From positions 1 through 26,852 of the forward strand of contig DHFT01000032.1 in NCBI GenBank assembly GCA_002402375.1: 26,852 nt of DNA, written 5' to 3'. The stretch comes from Elusimicrobia bacterium UBA4817 (GTDB lineage: Bacteria > Elusimicrobiota > UBA8919). Below the pieces are notes generated by a model. That model did not search any database. It saw nothing but the letters and a program-made list of their open reading frames with translations, and was not told the DNA's origin. The position numbers and the translations under genes were made by a program. This document shows positions 5,913-12,421 of the stretch, piece by piece. Numbering within the stretch: position 1 is the stretch's first letter; each line of letters starts with the position of its first letter.

Positions 5913-8123
5913 TTAGAACTTGAATGCTGCTGACAGCGACAGTGACTTGTAAGTATCCAAGTCAAATATACTTGCATTGGAATTACCCGCAGAAGCTGCC
6001 GTTGCTGTATCCAGAAACGCATTACATGCAATCGTCAGAGACGGTGTCGCATCAAACTGAACTCCGTAGGTGTAATACACATCGTGATCTTCTTCCGTAT
6101 AAACGGACTTCGTTGAAGACGGTTGTGGGTTCGCCACGGTATCGGTCGGTTGTGCCGACTCGCCGTTGCCGGGTGTTGCAGTTGTCTGCGTATATGTAAC
6201 GGTCGTTGTCGTTTCTTCGGTTGTTTCCTTCTTTGTCATCACATATTCGGTTCCTGCTCTGAATGTCCACTTTTTGGAAAGCGGAATTTCAATTCCGACA
6301 GGAACGCTGTAAATAAGAGTAATTTCCTCTTTTTCATATGTTCCGGTCTTTGATATTGTCTGAAGCCATGAACCTTCGCCACTGCCGTTATTCATACCGT
6401 AAAAAGTCCTTGACGCTCCTTCCGCACTTGCCGCAATTGCTCCGGGTTTAAGAGTGGGGATAAACAAGTCCGAGTTACCCGATGTAATGGTTCCGGAACT
6501 TGTAAGTGTCCCGCCGATATCTACTCCGCCTTCAGTGTATGCGGCTGTTGATACTCTGCCGTCGTCATATGAACACAGTTCCCGTGATGATATTGTCGTG
6601 TCGCCTTCCGTTTTTACGGTTGCTCTGCGGAGAAATCCGCCGAAAGACAATCTGACGCCTTCAAGCGCTTTCATTGAGATTTTTGCGCCTAAGTCAAGAT
6701 TTCCGTTTTTCGCAGTGCCGGACAACGAGGTCGTTTTCGTGTAGTCCTTTTCAATAAAACGGTCAGTGCTGGGTGTTGTGTGCGTCCAATTTTGCGCCAC
6801 CGCTCCCGAAGTTATGAAAACCACTGAATTTTCAACATATTCTCTCTCGGTCAAAGATGCGTCAACATCTCTTGAAAGCGAGGAGAAATTAACAACACCG
6901 GTTAAATCAACCTTTTCAAATTTCTTTTTCGCTTCAATGCGAACAAGCGGCGCCGTGCCTTCACGGTCGTCTTCAAAATTTGAAATACCTGAATTGTCTA
7001 CACCAGGTGCTGTGGTAAATATACCAGTGGCTAATGCAGGAAGTGCTCCAAGTGTGCCGTCATAATCAAGAGGCAAAGTCGGATTATTTTTTCCTACGAT
7101 TGCAGTACCTGTGTTGAAATACTGATTTCTGCCGTCAATGGCGCTTGGCGGTGTAGCTGCCGGGGCTGTTCCGATTAGAACTGATTCCTTTGCGGTTACA
7201 GTCACAACCGTTTTTTCGTTCTTTCCGGCGCCTATCCAGTTGTCAATTCCGATGTCGTTTCTGATGGATGCACCAATAGCAACATCAATGTTCAGGTCGT
7301 CCGTTATATTGAATCTTGCCTGAGGAAGAATTATTGTTTCATTAGATGATTCTTTGTCGTATTCTTCCGATGGGAATGTAACGCTGTAACTGTTATTCTC
7401 TGTTGCTGTGCGAATTTTGTTGTCGTTTATTGCGCCGGTGGCGGTTAGATATTTTTCGCTGTATGACATGCTGCCTTCCGTTGTCATAATGTTCGTGTTC
7501 GTCTCTCTTTCCAATGAAAGTCCGAGCGATATTTTGTCCATCAGTTTGTATGATGTGCCGACATTCCACTGCGTGTAGGTGTTGTTGAGGTTGTATTTCA
7601 AGTCAGATGCAGTGGTGTTCACATTTTTGCCTACCGTCGGCGTCGTTGTCGCATATTCAAGAGTATAGGTATCATTTGACCATTCGCCTTCGGAATCATT
7701 AGCAGCGGTTTTGCCTTTATCAAGATCTTTGTAAACCGTTTTTCCGCCGTAGTTCTGGTAGACGATACCGCTTCTTGAATCTTCAATGCCCGCATAAGAA
7801 AGCGGATTGCCCGTTACACCGAATGTGAAGTAATTGACATCTGCGACTTGCCCGACCGTTGTGTCCCAATCAAGTGCCGCACCATAGTTTGCAATATCAT
7901 TGAAGTTTCTGATGTTGCCCCAATTGGTGTAAAGCACATTGCCTGAGAAATCAAGCAATTCCACAGGTGCCGCGCTGACTATGTCTAATTCATTATAGAA
8001 CATACCGCGGGTCGCACCTCTTTGATACGAGCCAATGTTGAGTTGGCTGTTGGTTAACGGAACAAAGGCGAATGCCGATGTTGCCATTAACGCAACCATT
8101 ATTATTGATAATAACTTTTTCAT
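5913..8123 (-). CDS. Large secreted outer-membrane beta-barrel-like protein of unknown family
   Basis: This 736-residue protein has a clean signal peptide (MKKLLSIIMVALMATSAFAF) and a mature part of strand-like, Ser/Thr/Gly-rich segments with repeated amphipathic patterns. It ends LSLSAAFKF, a C-terminal Phe signature of BAM-assembled barrels. Residues near 640-690 are a low-complexity Thr/Pro/Ser loop (TETTTTVTYTQTTATPGNG and on), probably an exposed loop or linker. I do not recognise a named family. The ATG is preceded by CGGAGGG with suitable spacing. A strong promoter, a leader of about 195 nt with a hairpin element, and a terminator downstream suggest a single-gene, highly expressed transcript. 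It could be a major porin or surface protein. Confidence 0.8.
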   Translation of the reverse strand: MKKLLSIIMVALMATSAFAFVPLTNSQLNIGSYQRGATRGMFYNELDIVSAAPVELLDFSGNVLYTNWGNIRNFNDIANYGAALDWDTTVGQVADVNYFTFGVTGNPLSYAGIEDSRSGIVYQNYGGKTVYKDLDKGKTAANDSEGEWSNDTYTLEYATTTPTVGKNVNTTASDLKYNLNNTYTQWNVGTSYKLMDKISLGLSLERETNTNIMTTEGSMSYSEKYLTATGAINDNKIRTATENNSYSVTFPSEEYDKESSNETIILPQARFNITDDLNIDVAIGASIRNDIGIDNWIGAGKNEKTVVTVTAKESVLIGTAPAATPPSAIDGRNQYFNTGTAIVGKNNPTLPLDYDGTLGALPALATGIFTTAPGVDNSGISNFEDDREGTAPLVRIEAKKKFEKVDLTGVVNFSSLSRDVDASLTEREYVENSVVFITSGAVAQNWTHTTPSTDRFIEKDYTKTTSLSGTAKNGNLDLGAKISMKALEGVRLSFGGFLRRATVKTEGDTTISSRELCSYDDGRVSTAAYTEGGVDIGGTLTSSGTITSGNSDLFIPTLKPGAIAASAEGASRTFYGMNNGSGEGSWLQTISKTGTYEKEEITLIYSVPVGIEIPLSKKWTFRAGTEYVMTKKETTEETTTTVTYTQTTATPGNGESAQPTDTVANPQPSSTKSVYTEEDHDVYYTYGVQFDATPSLTIACNAFLDTATAASAGNSNASIFDLDTYKSLSLSAAFKF

Positions 8124-8153
8124 ACTATTTTACCCTCCGTTAAAAATTAGGAA

Positions 8154-8214
8154 GTAGTGAGTAGTAAGTAGAGAGTAGTTAAAACCACTTCCAACTTCCC
8201 ACTTCCGACTTCCC
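8154..8214. repeat. Paired period-7 arrays in the leader of the barrel gene
   Basis: The first array reads GTAGTGA, GTAGTAA, GTAGAGA, GTAGTTA (8154-8181). After a 5-nt gap the second reads ACTTCCA, ACTTCCC, ACTTCCG, ACTTCCC (8187-8214), where only the last base of each word changes. Outer ends GGAAGTAGT and ACTTCC are partly complementary. Confidence 0.8.
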
Positions 8215-8229
8215 GTCCTTCTACTTCTT

Positions 8230-8290
8230 CCCTCGTAGCCAAGACACTTTGCGTGTCTTTAGGGTTTTTCACCTCCTTTTCGGCTGAGAT
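8230..8290 (-). promoter_or_regulatory. Structured 5' leader element, possible riboswitch
   Basis: On the minus strand AGCC (complement of 8282-8285) can pair with GGCT (complement of 8237-8240), enclosing two hairpins: GGT-GAAAA-ACC, and a perfect 7-bp stem AAGACAC-GCAAA-GTGTCTT (8241-8259). CTACGAGGG follows. The string ACGCAAAG with a downstream CTACG recalls the conserved core of c-di-GMP-I (GEMM) riboswitches, but the usual GNRA hairpin before it and the second domain after it are not seen. The element lies between a good promoter and the start codon, the right place for a regulatory RNA. The ligand assignment is weak; the structure itself is clear. Confidence 0.45.
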
Positions 8291-8325
8291 TGAGGATTAT
8301 ATTCAAATAACTTACATCTTAAGTA

Positions 8326-8354
8326 AGTATATTAAAATAACGAAAACTTGTCAA
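8326..8354 (-). promoter_or_regulatory. Strong sigma70 promoter of the 736-residue barrel gene
   Basis: TTGACA (8349-8354) and TATACT (8326-8331) are spaced by exactly 17 bp on the minus strand. A palindrome, ACTTAC with GTAAGT (8310-8315 and 8323-8328), covers the edge of the -10 box and the expected transcription start, and may be an operator. The leader to the ATG at 8123 would be about 195 nt. Confidence 0.8.
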
Positions 8355-8379
8355 GTAAAAAATTACTCACCGAAATTTT

Positions 8380-9129
8380 TTATTTTGATGTAGCGGGCGA
8401 ATTGTCATTCGCCTGATTTTGCGGGATAGTCCCACGGGGATTTCCTTCGGTCACAATTCCGCCGCTACCTTGCAACAATTTTAACCTTGCATCTGCGATG
8501 TTTTTATAAATTGTCGCGGGATGTAAACTGCCGACCGTTTGATAGTATGAAATCGCCGATTGCAAGTCCCCCGTCGCTTCATAACATCTTGCAAGTCCCA
8601 ACTGCGATTCCGGAACCAAATAATGTGCGGGATACTCATCGGTTAATTGTTTGTATGAATTTATCGCTTCCTGATATTTAGCGGCCGCCTCCTGTGAGTT
8701 CCCGATGCCGAAGATGAGCATTGCCCCCATGTCCTCTTTCTTTCTTAATAAAGGAAGCGCGTTTTGATAATGTTTTACCGCTTCATCGTAATTTTTTTTA
8801 AGATATAGCGATTCGGCTTTGTAAAAATTTGCGTATCCGCCCTGAATACCGGCAGGATGCGATTGCAAAATCTGGTCGCACAACTGGATTGTCTGGTCAA
8901 CATATCCCGCCCTTAAATACATAGCAGCAAAGCCAACCTGTTCGTCGGCAAGAAGTGATGCTTTTTTCATTCTGCTCGTCGTGAGCAAAGTTATCGCTAT
9001 GATAATTACAACACCCGCGGCGGAAGCGATTACCGTCTCCTTGTGCGATTTTACGTAAGGAATCGCTTTCTCAATAAAATTTTTCAGCGGGTCGTGTCTC
9101 AGTTCCTCTTTTACCCATTGTCTCGGCAT
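8380..9129 (-). CDS. Membrane-anchored TPR protein (YfgM/tol-pal-like architecture)
   Basis: This 249-residue protein has a short basic N-terminus, one membrane helix at about residues 34-51 (ETVIASAAGVVIIIAITLL) and then TPR-like helical repeats to about 215, for example YKAESLYLKKNYDEAVKHYQ and LGLARCYEATGDLQSAISYY. The tail is Asn/Pro/Ser-rich. This layout fits periplasmic TPR proteins that assist secretion or envelope assembly, such as YfgM. The ATG has GGAG seven bases upstream. The PHP gene ends 13 bp before its start codon, so the two are probably cotranscribed. The partner is unknown. Confidence 0.75.
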   Translation of the reverse strand: MPRQWVKEELRHDPLKNFIEKAIPYVKSHKETVIASAAGVVIIIAITLLTTSRMKKASLLADEQVGFAAMYLRAGYVDQTIQLCDQILQSHPAGIQGGYANFYKAESLYLKKNYDEAVKHYQNALPLLRKKEDMGAMLIFGIGNSQEAAAKYQEAINSYKQLTDEYPAHYLVPESQLGLARCYEATGDLQSAISYYQTVGSLHPATIYKNIADARLKLLQGSGGIVTEGNPRGTIPQNQANDNSPATSK

Positions 9130-9140
9130 AATAACTCCAG

Positions 9141-9161
9141 AATTAAGAATTAAGAATTAGT
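9141..9161. repeat. Period-7 array forming the 3' end of the PHP gene
   Basis: The plus-strand words AATTAAG, AATTAAG, AATTAGT follow without gap. On the minus strand they encode the last residues LILNS and the stop codon of the PHP gene. Confidence 0.7.
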
Positions 9162-9787
9162 TGGTTCGCATTTATTTGCATTTGCTTAAAATCGGAATAG
9201 GTCAGTTTCGCTTCTTTCAGGACATTTTTTATTTTTTTTTCGTTCAATAAATCTTCCGCCAGATGGGTATCGGTATCCATAACAAGTTTTGCGCCGATTT
9301 TTTTTGCAAGTTTGGCGACATGCCGGTTCCCGATTCTGTGTCCGTTTCTGGTTGTAATTTCCAGAAGAACGTTATTTTTTTTTGCGAGTCGGACTTCCTT
9401 TTCGGAAATATATCCCGGGTGTGCAAGTATATCGCATTTGGATAAAATCGCTGCTCTGTTTGTTCCCTTCGGCACGGGTTCAACTGGTGATTCGCCGTGA
9501 ACTACGACAATTTTTGCTCCGAGTTTTCTTGCCCGTTGGACCGCTTTTGAAATAAGCGGCGGCGGAATGTATGTTATTTCGCAGCCGACGATAACATTTA
9601 TTTTATAGTATCTGCATAATCCGGCCGTTATCCGCGTGACCTGCCGCATTACGAAATCCATATTTGAAAAATCGCAGTGATCGGTTAAGGCAATAGTTTT
9701 GTATCCGGCATTTTTTGCGCGGCAGACCAGTTCGCTCGGAAGCAAATCACCGTCTGAAAAAAAAGTGTGAGTGTGTAGGTCAATCAT
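9143..9787 (-). CDS. PHP-domain phosphoesterase (histidinol-phosphatase-like)
   Basis: This 214-residue protein is a compact PHP domain. Its metal-binding motifs are in order: HTHT at residues 4-7, TDHCD near 36, GCE near 69, VVHGE near 95, HPG near 123 and the final DTDTH near 176-180. Such proteins hydrolyse phosphate esters with a di- or trinuclear metal centre. Annotations as histidinol phosphatase are common, but no histidine-biosynthesis genes are nearby and the substrate is open. The last five residues (LILNS) and the stop codon are encoded by a period-7 repeat (9141-9158). The downstream TPR gene starts 13 bp later. Confidence 0.85.
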   Translation of the reverse strand: MIDLHTHTFFSDGDLLPSELVCRAKNAGYKTIALTDHCDFSNMDFVMRQVTRITAGLCRYYKINVIVGCEITYIPPPLISKAVQRARKLGAKIVVVHGESPVEPVPKGTNRAAILSKCDILAHPGYISEKEVRLAKKNNVLLEITTRNGHRIGNRHVAKLAKKIGAKLVMDTDTHLAEDLLNEKKIKNVLKEAKLTYSDFKQMQINANQLILNS

Positions 9788-9795
9788 AATAAACT

Positions 9796-9874
9796 CAATT
9801 AAAAATTAAAAGTTAAAAATGAAAAATGCTTTTTACCATAATTTTTAATTTTACATTTTGCATTTTTAATTGCT
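9796..9874. repeat. Inverted period-7 repeat next to tRNA-Arg (copy 1 of a two-copy family)
   Basis: The left arm reads AATTAAA, AATTAAA, AGTTAAA, AATGAAA, AATG, and the right arm reads TTTTTAA, TTTTACA, TTTTGCA, TTTTTAA, so the element folds as a long hairpin around CTTTTTACCATAA. Its reverse complement matches 12140-12216 at roughly 68 of 78 positions by eye without gaps. It begins 7 bp beyond the 3' end of tRNA-Arg. Confidence 0.8.
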
Positions 9875-9880
9875 TTAATT

Positions 9881-9954
9881 TACCCCCGGCGAGATTTGAA
9901 CTCACAACAACCGGTTTAGGAAACCGATGCTCTATCCATTTGAGCTACGGGGGC
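9881..9954 (-). tRNA. tRNA-Arg (anticodon CCT)
   Basis: A full cloverleaf of 74 nt can be drawn: acceptor stem GCCCCCG with CGGGGGT, D arm GCTC/GAGC, anticodon stem TCGGT/ACCGG around TTCCTAA, and T arm GTGAG/CTCGC around TTCAAAT. Anticodon CCT reads AGG. The 3' CCA is not encoded. Confidence 0.95.
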
Positions 9955-9958
9955 ATGC

Positions 9959-10047
9959 TTCAGGATTAAGGATTAAGTCGCTTCACTTTAAGGATTAAGT
10001 TTTAATGCCCAATTCTTAATTCTTACAACTTATCACTTAATACTGTT
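9959..10047. repeat. Inverted period-7 repeat (CTTAATC class), copy 2
   Basis: The left part has CAGGATTAAGGATTAAG and a further AAGGATTAAG. The right arm reads AATTCTT, AATTCTT, ACAACTT, ATCACTT, AATACTG. It shares TTCAGGATTAAG at one end and CTTAAT(A/C)CTG at the other with the element at 3541-3600. It fills the gap between tRNA-Arg and apt. Confidence 0.7.
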
Positions 10048-10051
10048 TTCT

Positions 10052-10564
10052 TTAATATTTTATCAGCGAAAAAACCTCGTAGTCCTGTAATTTTTCCTGC
10101 GGTTTCAGGAATGAAAGTTCTATCAGGAAACATAGTCCCGCGACTTTCCCTCCGAGTTTTTCAATTAAAGAGCAGACCGCTTTTGCAGTGCCGCCTGTAG
10201 CCAGAACATCGTCAACAATCAGGATGTTTTCATCCTTGCAGATTGCATCTTCGTGAATTTCTAAAATATCGGTGCCGTATTCAAGTTGATATTCCTCGCG
10301 GATGGTTTTATAAGGAAGTTTCCCCTTTTTTCGGACAGGTACGAACCCGGCCCCAAGTTTTAATGCAAGTGCGGCTCCAAAAATAAATCCGCGCGATTCC
10401 ATTGAGACGATTTTATCTATATTTTTATCTTTATATTTTTTTGCCATCTGATTGATTGCCGACTTAAAGCCCTTCGGATTTTTAAGAAGCGGCGTTATGT
10501 CCTTGAAAATTATTCCTGCTTTCGGAAAATCCGGCACATCCCTGATAAGTTTTTCAAGATTCAT
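10052..10564 (-). CDS. apt: Adenine phosphoribosyltransferase
   Basis: This 170-residue enzyme salvages adenine by joining it to PRPP to form AMP. The type I phosphoribosyltransferase signature ILIVDDVLATGGTA (near residues 119-132) binds PRPP, and the N-terminal FPKAGIIFKDITPLL and ESRGFIFG segments are typical of Apt. I place the start at the ATG at 10564, which has TAAGGAG upstream and gives the usual length of about 170; a longer frame to 10618 reads through a palindromic repeat and resembles nothing. It lies downstream of the sigma factor gene, separated by that palindrome. Confidence 0.95.
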   Translation of the reverse strand: MNLEKLIRDVPDFPKAGIIFKDITPLLKNPKGFKSAINQMAKKYKDKNIDKIVSMESRGFIFGAALALKLGAGFVPVRKKGKLPYKTIREEYQLEYGTDILEIHEDAICKDENILIVDDVLATGGTAKAVCSLIEKLGGKVAGLCFLIELSFLKPQEKLQDYEVFSLIKY

Positions 10565-10582
10565 AGTCGCTACGCTCCTTAC

Positions 10583-10668
10583 ATGGAACAAACACAGAAG
10601 CCCGCTAAAGCGGGACACAGAACTGACTCGGAACTGTTCCGTGTTATTGTTCTGCGTCAGTTCCGCGA
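10583..10668. repeat. Nested palindromes between the sigma factor gene and apt
   Basis: A stem CCCGCT with AGCGGG (10601-10614, 2-nt loop) precedes a larger stem GAACTGAC with GTCAGTTC (10620-10627 and 10656-10663). That stem encloses a perfect palindrome, CGGAAC-T-GTTCCG (10629-10641). ACACAGAA appears directly repeated at 10592 and 10615. No T tract follows, so it is not an obvious terminator. Confidence 0.7.
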
Positions 10669-10671
10669 TTT

Positions 10672-11514
10672 CTACATTTCGTCGCTTTCCAAAAACTGCA
10701 ATTTCATAACGGCGTTTTTTATTTTTCTGAATGCCGTTATTTCTATTTGTCTGATTCTTTCACGGGTAAGTTTCATTTTTTTTCCTGCCTCTTCAAGCGT
10801 GTGAGGGATTTCGTCATTCAGTCCGAATCGCAAAATTATTGCCTTTCTTTCTTTCGGCAAAAGTTTTTTGAGAACCGTATCCATCTGTTTGGTTATTTTA
10901 AGATATTTGAGGAGCATTGTCGGGTCGTCTTTTCCGCCGTCGGAGATAACATCCGAAAGCGAGACCGCCTCGTCTTCGTCAATTTTCATATCAAGCGAAG
11001 TAATGCTTTTTGAAAGTTCCAGATTTTCTAAAAGCCGCAGTATTTCATCCGGCGTAAGTTTTAATTTTCTTGCGGTTTCCTTCGGCGTCGGAATTCTGCC
11101 GAGTTTCTGTTTCAGATGTTCGTATTCCTTGAGCCATTTTCTCATCCGCGCCATTATGTGTTCCGGAATTCTTATAGTTTTAAGTTGAGAGGAGACATAT
11201 CGCGAAATGTGCTGTGTTATCCAGAAAGTCGCATATGTGGAAAAATAATATCCCCGTTTGATGTCAAACTTTTCAATCGCCCGCATCAACCCAAGATTTC
11301 CCTCTTCAATTAAATCGGAAAACGGAATGCCGGGTTTGTGATATTTTCTTGCGATAGGAATTACCAGCCGAAGATTTCCCTCAATCATTCTTTTTTTTGC
11401 GTTCTTGTCGCCTTTGCGTATTTTCGGGATTAAAATCTCTATTTCCCTTTTTGTAATCTGAGGAATTTTTCTGATGTTCTCAAAATAAAGTTTTACAGGG
11501 TCAAGCGTATCCAT
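10672..11514 (-). CDS. Sigma70-family RNA polymerase sigma factor (RpoD/RpoS type)
   Basis: This 280-residue sigma factor carries regions 1.2 to 4.2 and no long region 1.1. Region 1.2 begins DPVKLYFENI, region 2 contains GNLRLVIPIARKY, DLIEEGNLGLMRAIEKFD and YFSTYATFWITQHI, region 3 follows, and region 4 contains LPKERKAIILRFGL and LTRERIRQIE as the -35-binding helix-turn-helix. The size and lack of region 1.1 fit a group 2 (RpoS-like) factor or a short primary one. I chose the ATG at 11514; a GTG at 11538 lies inside the neighbouring dispersed repeat. Only one sigma gene is in view, so its rank is open. Confidence 0.92.
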   Translation of the reverse strand: MDTLDPVKLYFENIRKIPQITKREIEILIPKIRKGDKNAKKRMIEGNLRLVIPIARKYHKPGIPFSDLIEEGNLGLMRAIEKFDIKRGYYFSTYATFWITQHISRYVSSQLKTIRIPEHIMARMRKWLKEYEHLKQKLGRIPTPKETARKLKLTPDEILRLLENLELSKSITSLDMKIDEDEAVSLSDVISDGGKDDPTMLLKYLKITKQMDTVLKKLLPKERKAIILRFGLNDEIPHTLEEAGKKMKLTRERIRQIEITAFRKIKNAVMKLQFLESDEM

Positions 11515-11532
11515 AATTTTTTCTGCAAAAGC

Positions 11533-11628
11533 AACCACAGATAGACACAGGTGAACACTGATAAATTCAAAGAATAAAAAATAATTTGAAGTTTTTTAAT
11601 CTGTGAAAATCTGTGCTAATCTGTGGTT
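11533..11628. repeat. Inverted repeat with 10-nt words (CACAGAT class)
   Basis: The ends are perfectly inverted: AACCACAGAT (11533-11542) and ATCTGTGGTT (11619-11628). Each arm reads in 10-nt words: AACCACAGAT, AGACACAGGT, GAACACTGAT on the left, and AATCTGTGAA, AATCTGTGCT, AATCTGTGGT on the right. It fills the gap between acyP and the sigma factor gene. This class is common in other genomes (general knowledge). Confidence 0.85.
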
Positions 11629-11640
11629 ACATAAGTTTTA

Positions 11641-11919
11641 TTAAAATGTTATGTTAAAATCAGAAAACTCCTTTTTTGCGATTTCCGTTTCTAAAATTTT
11701 CATATCGTCCACTTTTGCCCATCTGTGTTTTGTTTTTAATATACTGACGAAATTTTCAAGGACATTTTTTTCGCCTTCGGCTAACAATTCAACATTTCCG
11801 TTTGATAGATTTCTCACCCAACCGGTTATTTTAAGTTTTTGTGCTTCGTTGACGACAAAATACCTATAGCCGATTCCCTGAACTTCCCCCGTGATTGTTA
11901 TTTTATATCTGAACATCAT
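11641..11919 (-). CDS. acyP: Acylphosphatase
   Basis: This 92-residue enzyme hydrolyses carboxyl-phosphate bonds such as acetyl phosphate. The signature GEVQGIGYRYFV (about residues 11-22) includes the phosphate-binding loop and catalytic Arg, and GWVRNLSNG (about 33-41) includes the catalytic Asn. The length is normal. An alternative ATG lies one codon downstream (11916). It is a single-domain protein, not the HypF or tRNA-modification fusion. Element D lies beyond its 5' side, between it and tRNA-Pro(CGG). Confidence 0.93.
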   Translation of the reverse strand: MMFRYKITITGEVQGIGYRYFVVNEAQKLKITGWVRNLSNGNVELLAEGEKNVLENFVSILKTKHRWAKVDDMKILETEIAKKEFSDFNITF

Positions 11920-11940
11920 TTAGTAACTACTTTTTATTAT

Positions 11941-12056
11941 GAACGAGCAAGTTGTTGAGCAGAACCTCACGGAGTTCCGCATTCGCATTCAGCGGAACGA
12001 GTGAGAGCCCGCCTGCAGAGGCGAGGCGGTTCTGCGAGACAATCTTGCGAGTGAAG
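11941..12056. repeat. Structured repeat element D (diverged member of the 115-bp family)
   Basis: An outer stem of about 18 bp pairs 11947-11966 (GCAAGTTGTTGAGCAGAACC) with 12028-12048. Inside are two hairpins: GTTCCGC with GCGGAAC (11974-11998) and CCGCCT with AGGCGG (12009-12029). The layout and the end words (TGA.CGA, GCAAG, CCTCA, CTTGCGAG) match elements A, B and C, but most stem bases differ. It abuts tRNA-Pro(CGG). Confidence 0.6.
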
Positions 12057-12058
12057 TT

Positions 12059-12132
12059 TCGGGGTGACAGGACTTGAACCTGCGGCCTTACGGTCCCGAA
12101 CCGTACGCTCTAGCCAACTGAGCTACACCCCG
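12059..12132 (-). tRNA. tRNA-Pro (anticodon CGG)
   Basis: The 74-nt cloverleaf has acceptor stem CGGGGTG with CACCCCG, anticodon loop TTCGGGA between TACGG and CCGTA, and T arm around TTCAAGT. C1-G72 is the pair expected for bacterial tRNA-Pro. The 3' CCA is not encoded. A second tRNA-Pro lies 91 bp upstream. Confidence 0.95.
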
Positions 12133-12139
12133 AGTAACG

Positions 12140-12216
12140 GCAATTAAAAATGTAAAATGCAAAATTAAAAATTGTGGTAAAAAACATTTCTCATTTTTAA
12201 TTTTGAATTGATAATT
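12140..12216. repeat. Inverted period-7 repeat between the two tRNA-Pro genes (copy 2)
   Basis: The left arm reads AATTAAA, AATGTAA, AATGCAA, AATTAAA, and the right arm CATTTCT, CATTTTT, AATTTTG, AATTGAT. It matches the reverse complement of 9796-9874 over about 78 bp with about ten differences by eye. It starts 7 bp from the 5' end of tRNA-Pro(CGG) and ends about 8 bp from the 3' end of tRNA-Pro(GGG). Confidence 0.8.
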
Positions 12217-12223
12217 ATCTTTT

Positions 12224-12295
12224 TCGGGGTGACAGGATTTGAACCTGCGACCACTCGCACCCCAAGCGAGTGCCCTACCACTGGGCCACACCCCG
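12224..12295 (-). tRNA. tRNA-Pro (anticodon GGG)
   Basis: The 72-nt cloverleaf has acceptor stem CGGGGTG with CACCCCG, anticodon stem CTCGC/GCGAG around TTGGGGT, and T arm GCAGG/CCTGT around TTCAAAT. Anticodon GGG reads CCC and CCT. C1-G72 is as expected for tRNA-Pro. No CCA is encoded. Repeat element A begins 2-3 bp from its 5' end. Confidence 0.95.
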
Positions 12296-12297
12296 GT

Positions 12298-12412
12298 TAT
12301 CGCTCGGGAATAAGTTTCTTTGAGACGCTCCCTTGTGGTCGCTCTGCGGTTTGCTCCTGGAAAAAATAAGTCGCAAACCGAGGCTCTGCAGAAACTTTTC
12401 CCTCGCTTCATG
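12298..12412 (-). repeat. Structured 115-bp repeat, element A
   Basis: Read on the minus strand it aligns without gaps, from GAGCCTC onward, to elements B (13022-13140) and C (21618-21734). The outer stem is GGGAA..AGTTTCT with AGAAACTT.TTCCC. The first inner hairpin is GGTTTGC with GCAAACC, where B and C have AATTTGC with GCAAATT, so pairing is kept by paired changes. It lies just downstream of yqaA and directly at the 5' end of tRNA-Pro(GGG), in the opposite orientation to B. Confidence 0.85.
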
Positions 12413-12421
12413 TTAAAAAAA

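Noticed and set aside
7138..7323. Plus-strand frames opposite the 736-residue barrel gene
   Set aside because: They are antisense shadows of a gene with signal peptide, promoter and terminator.
8154..8214. Short regularly spaced repeats considered as a CRISPR array
   Set aside because: The units are 7 nt with no spacers, and no cas genes are in the window.
9143..9787. PHP protein considered as a histidine-biosynthesis enzyme (hisK)
   Set aside because: The metal ligands fit, but no his genes are near, and PHP proteins have many substrates.
10583..10668. Palindromes downstream of the sigma factor gene considered as a terminator
   Set aside because: No T tract follows on the minus strand.
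12088..12411. A 107-codon minus-strand frame across two tRNA-Pro genes and element A
   Set aside because: It is open only because it reads through tRNA and repeat sequence; the tRNA cloverleaves are clear.
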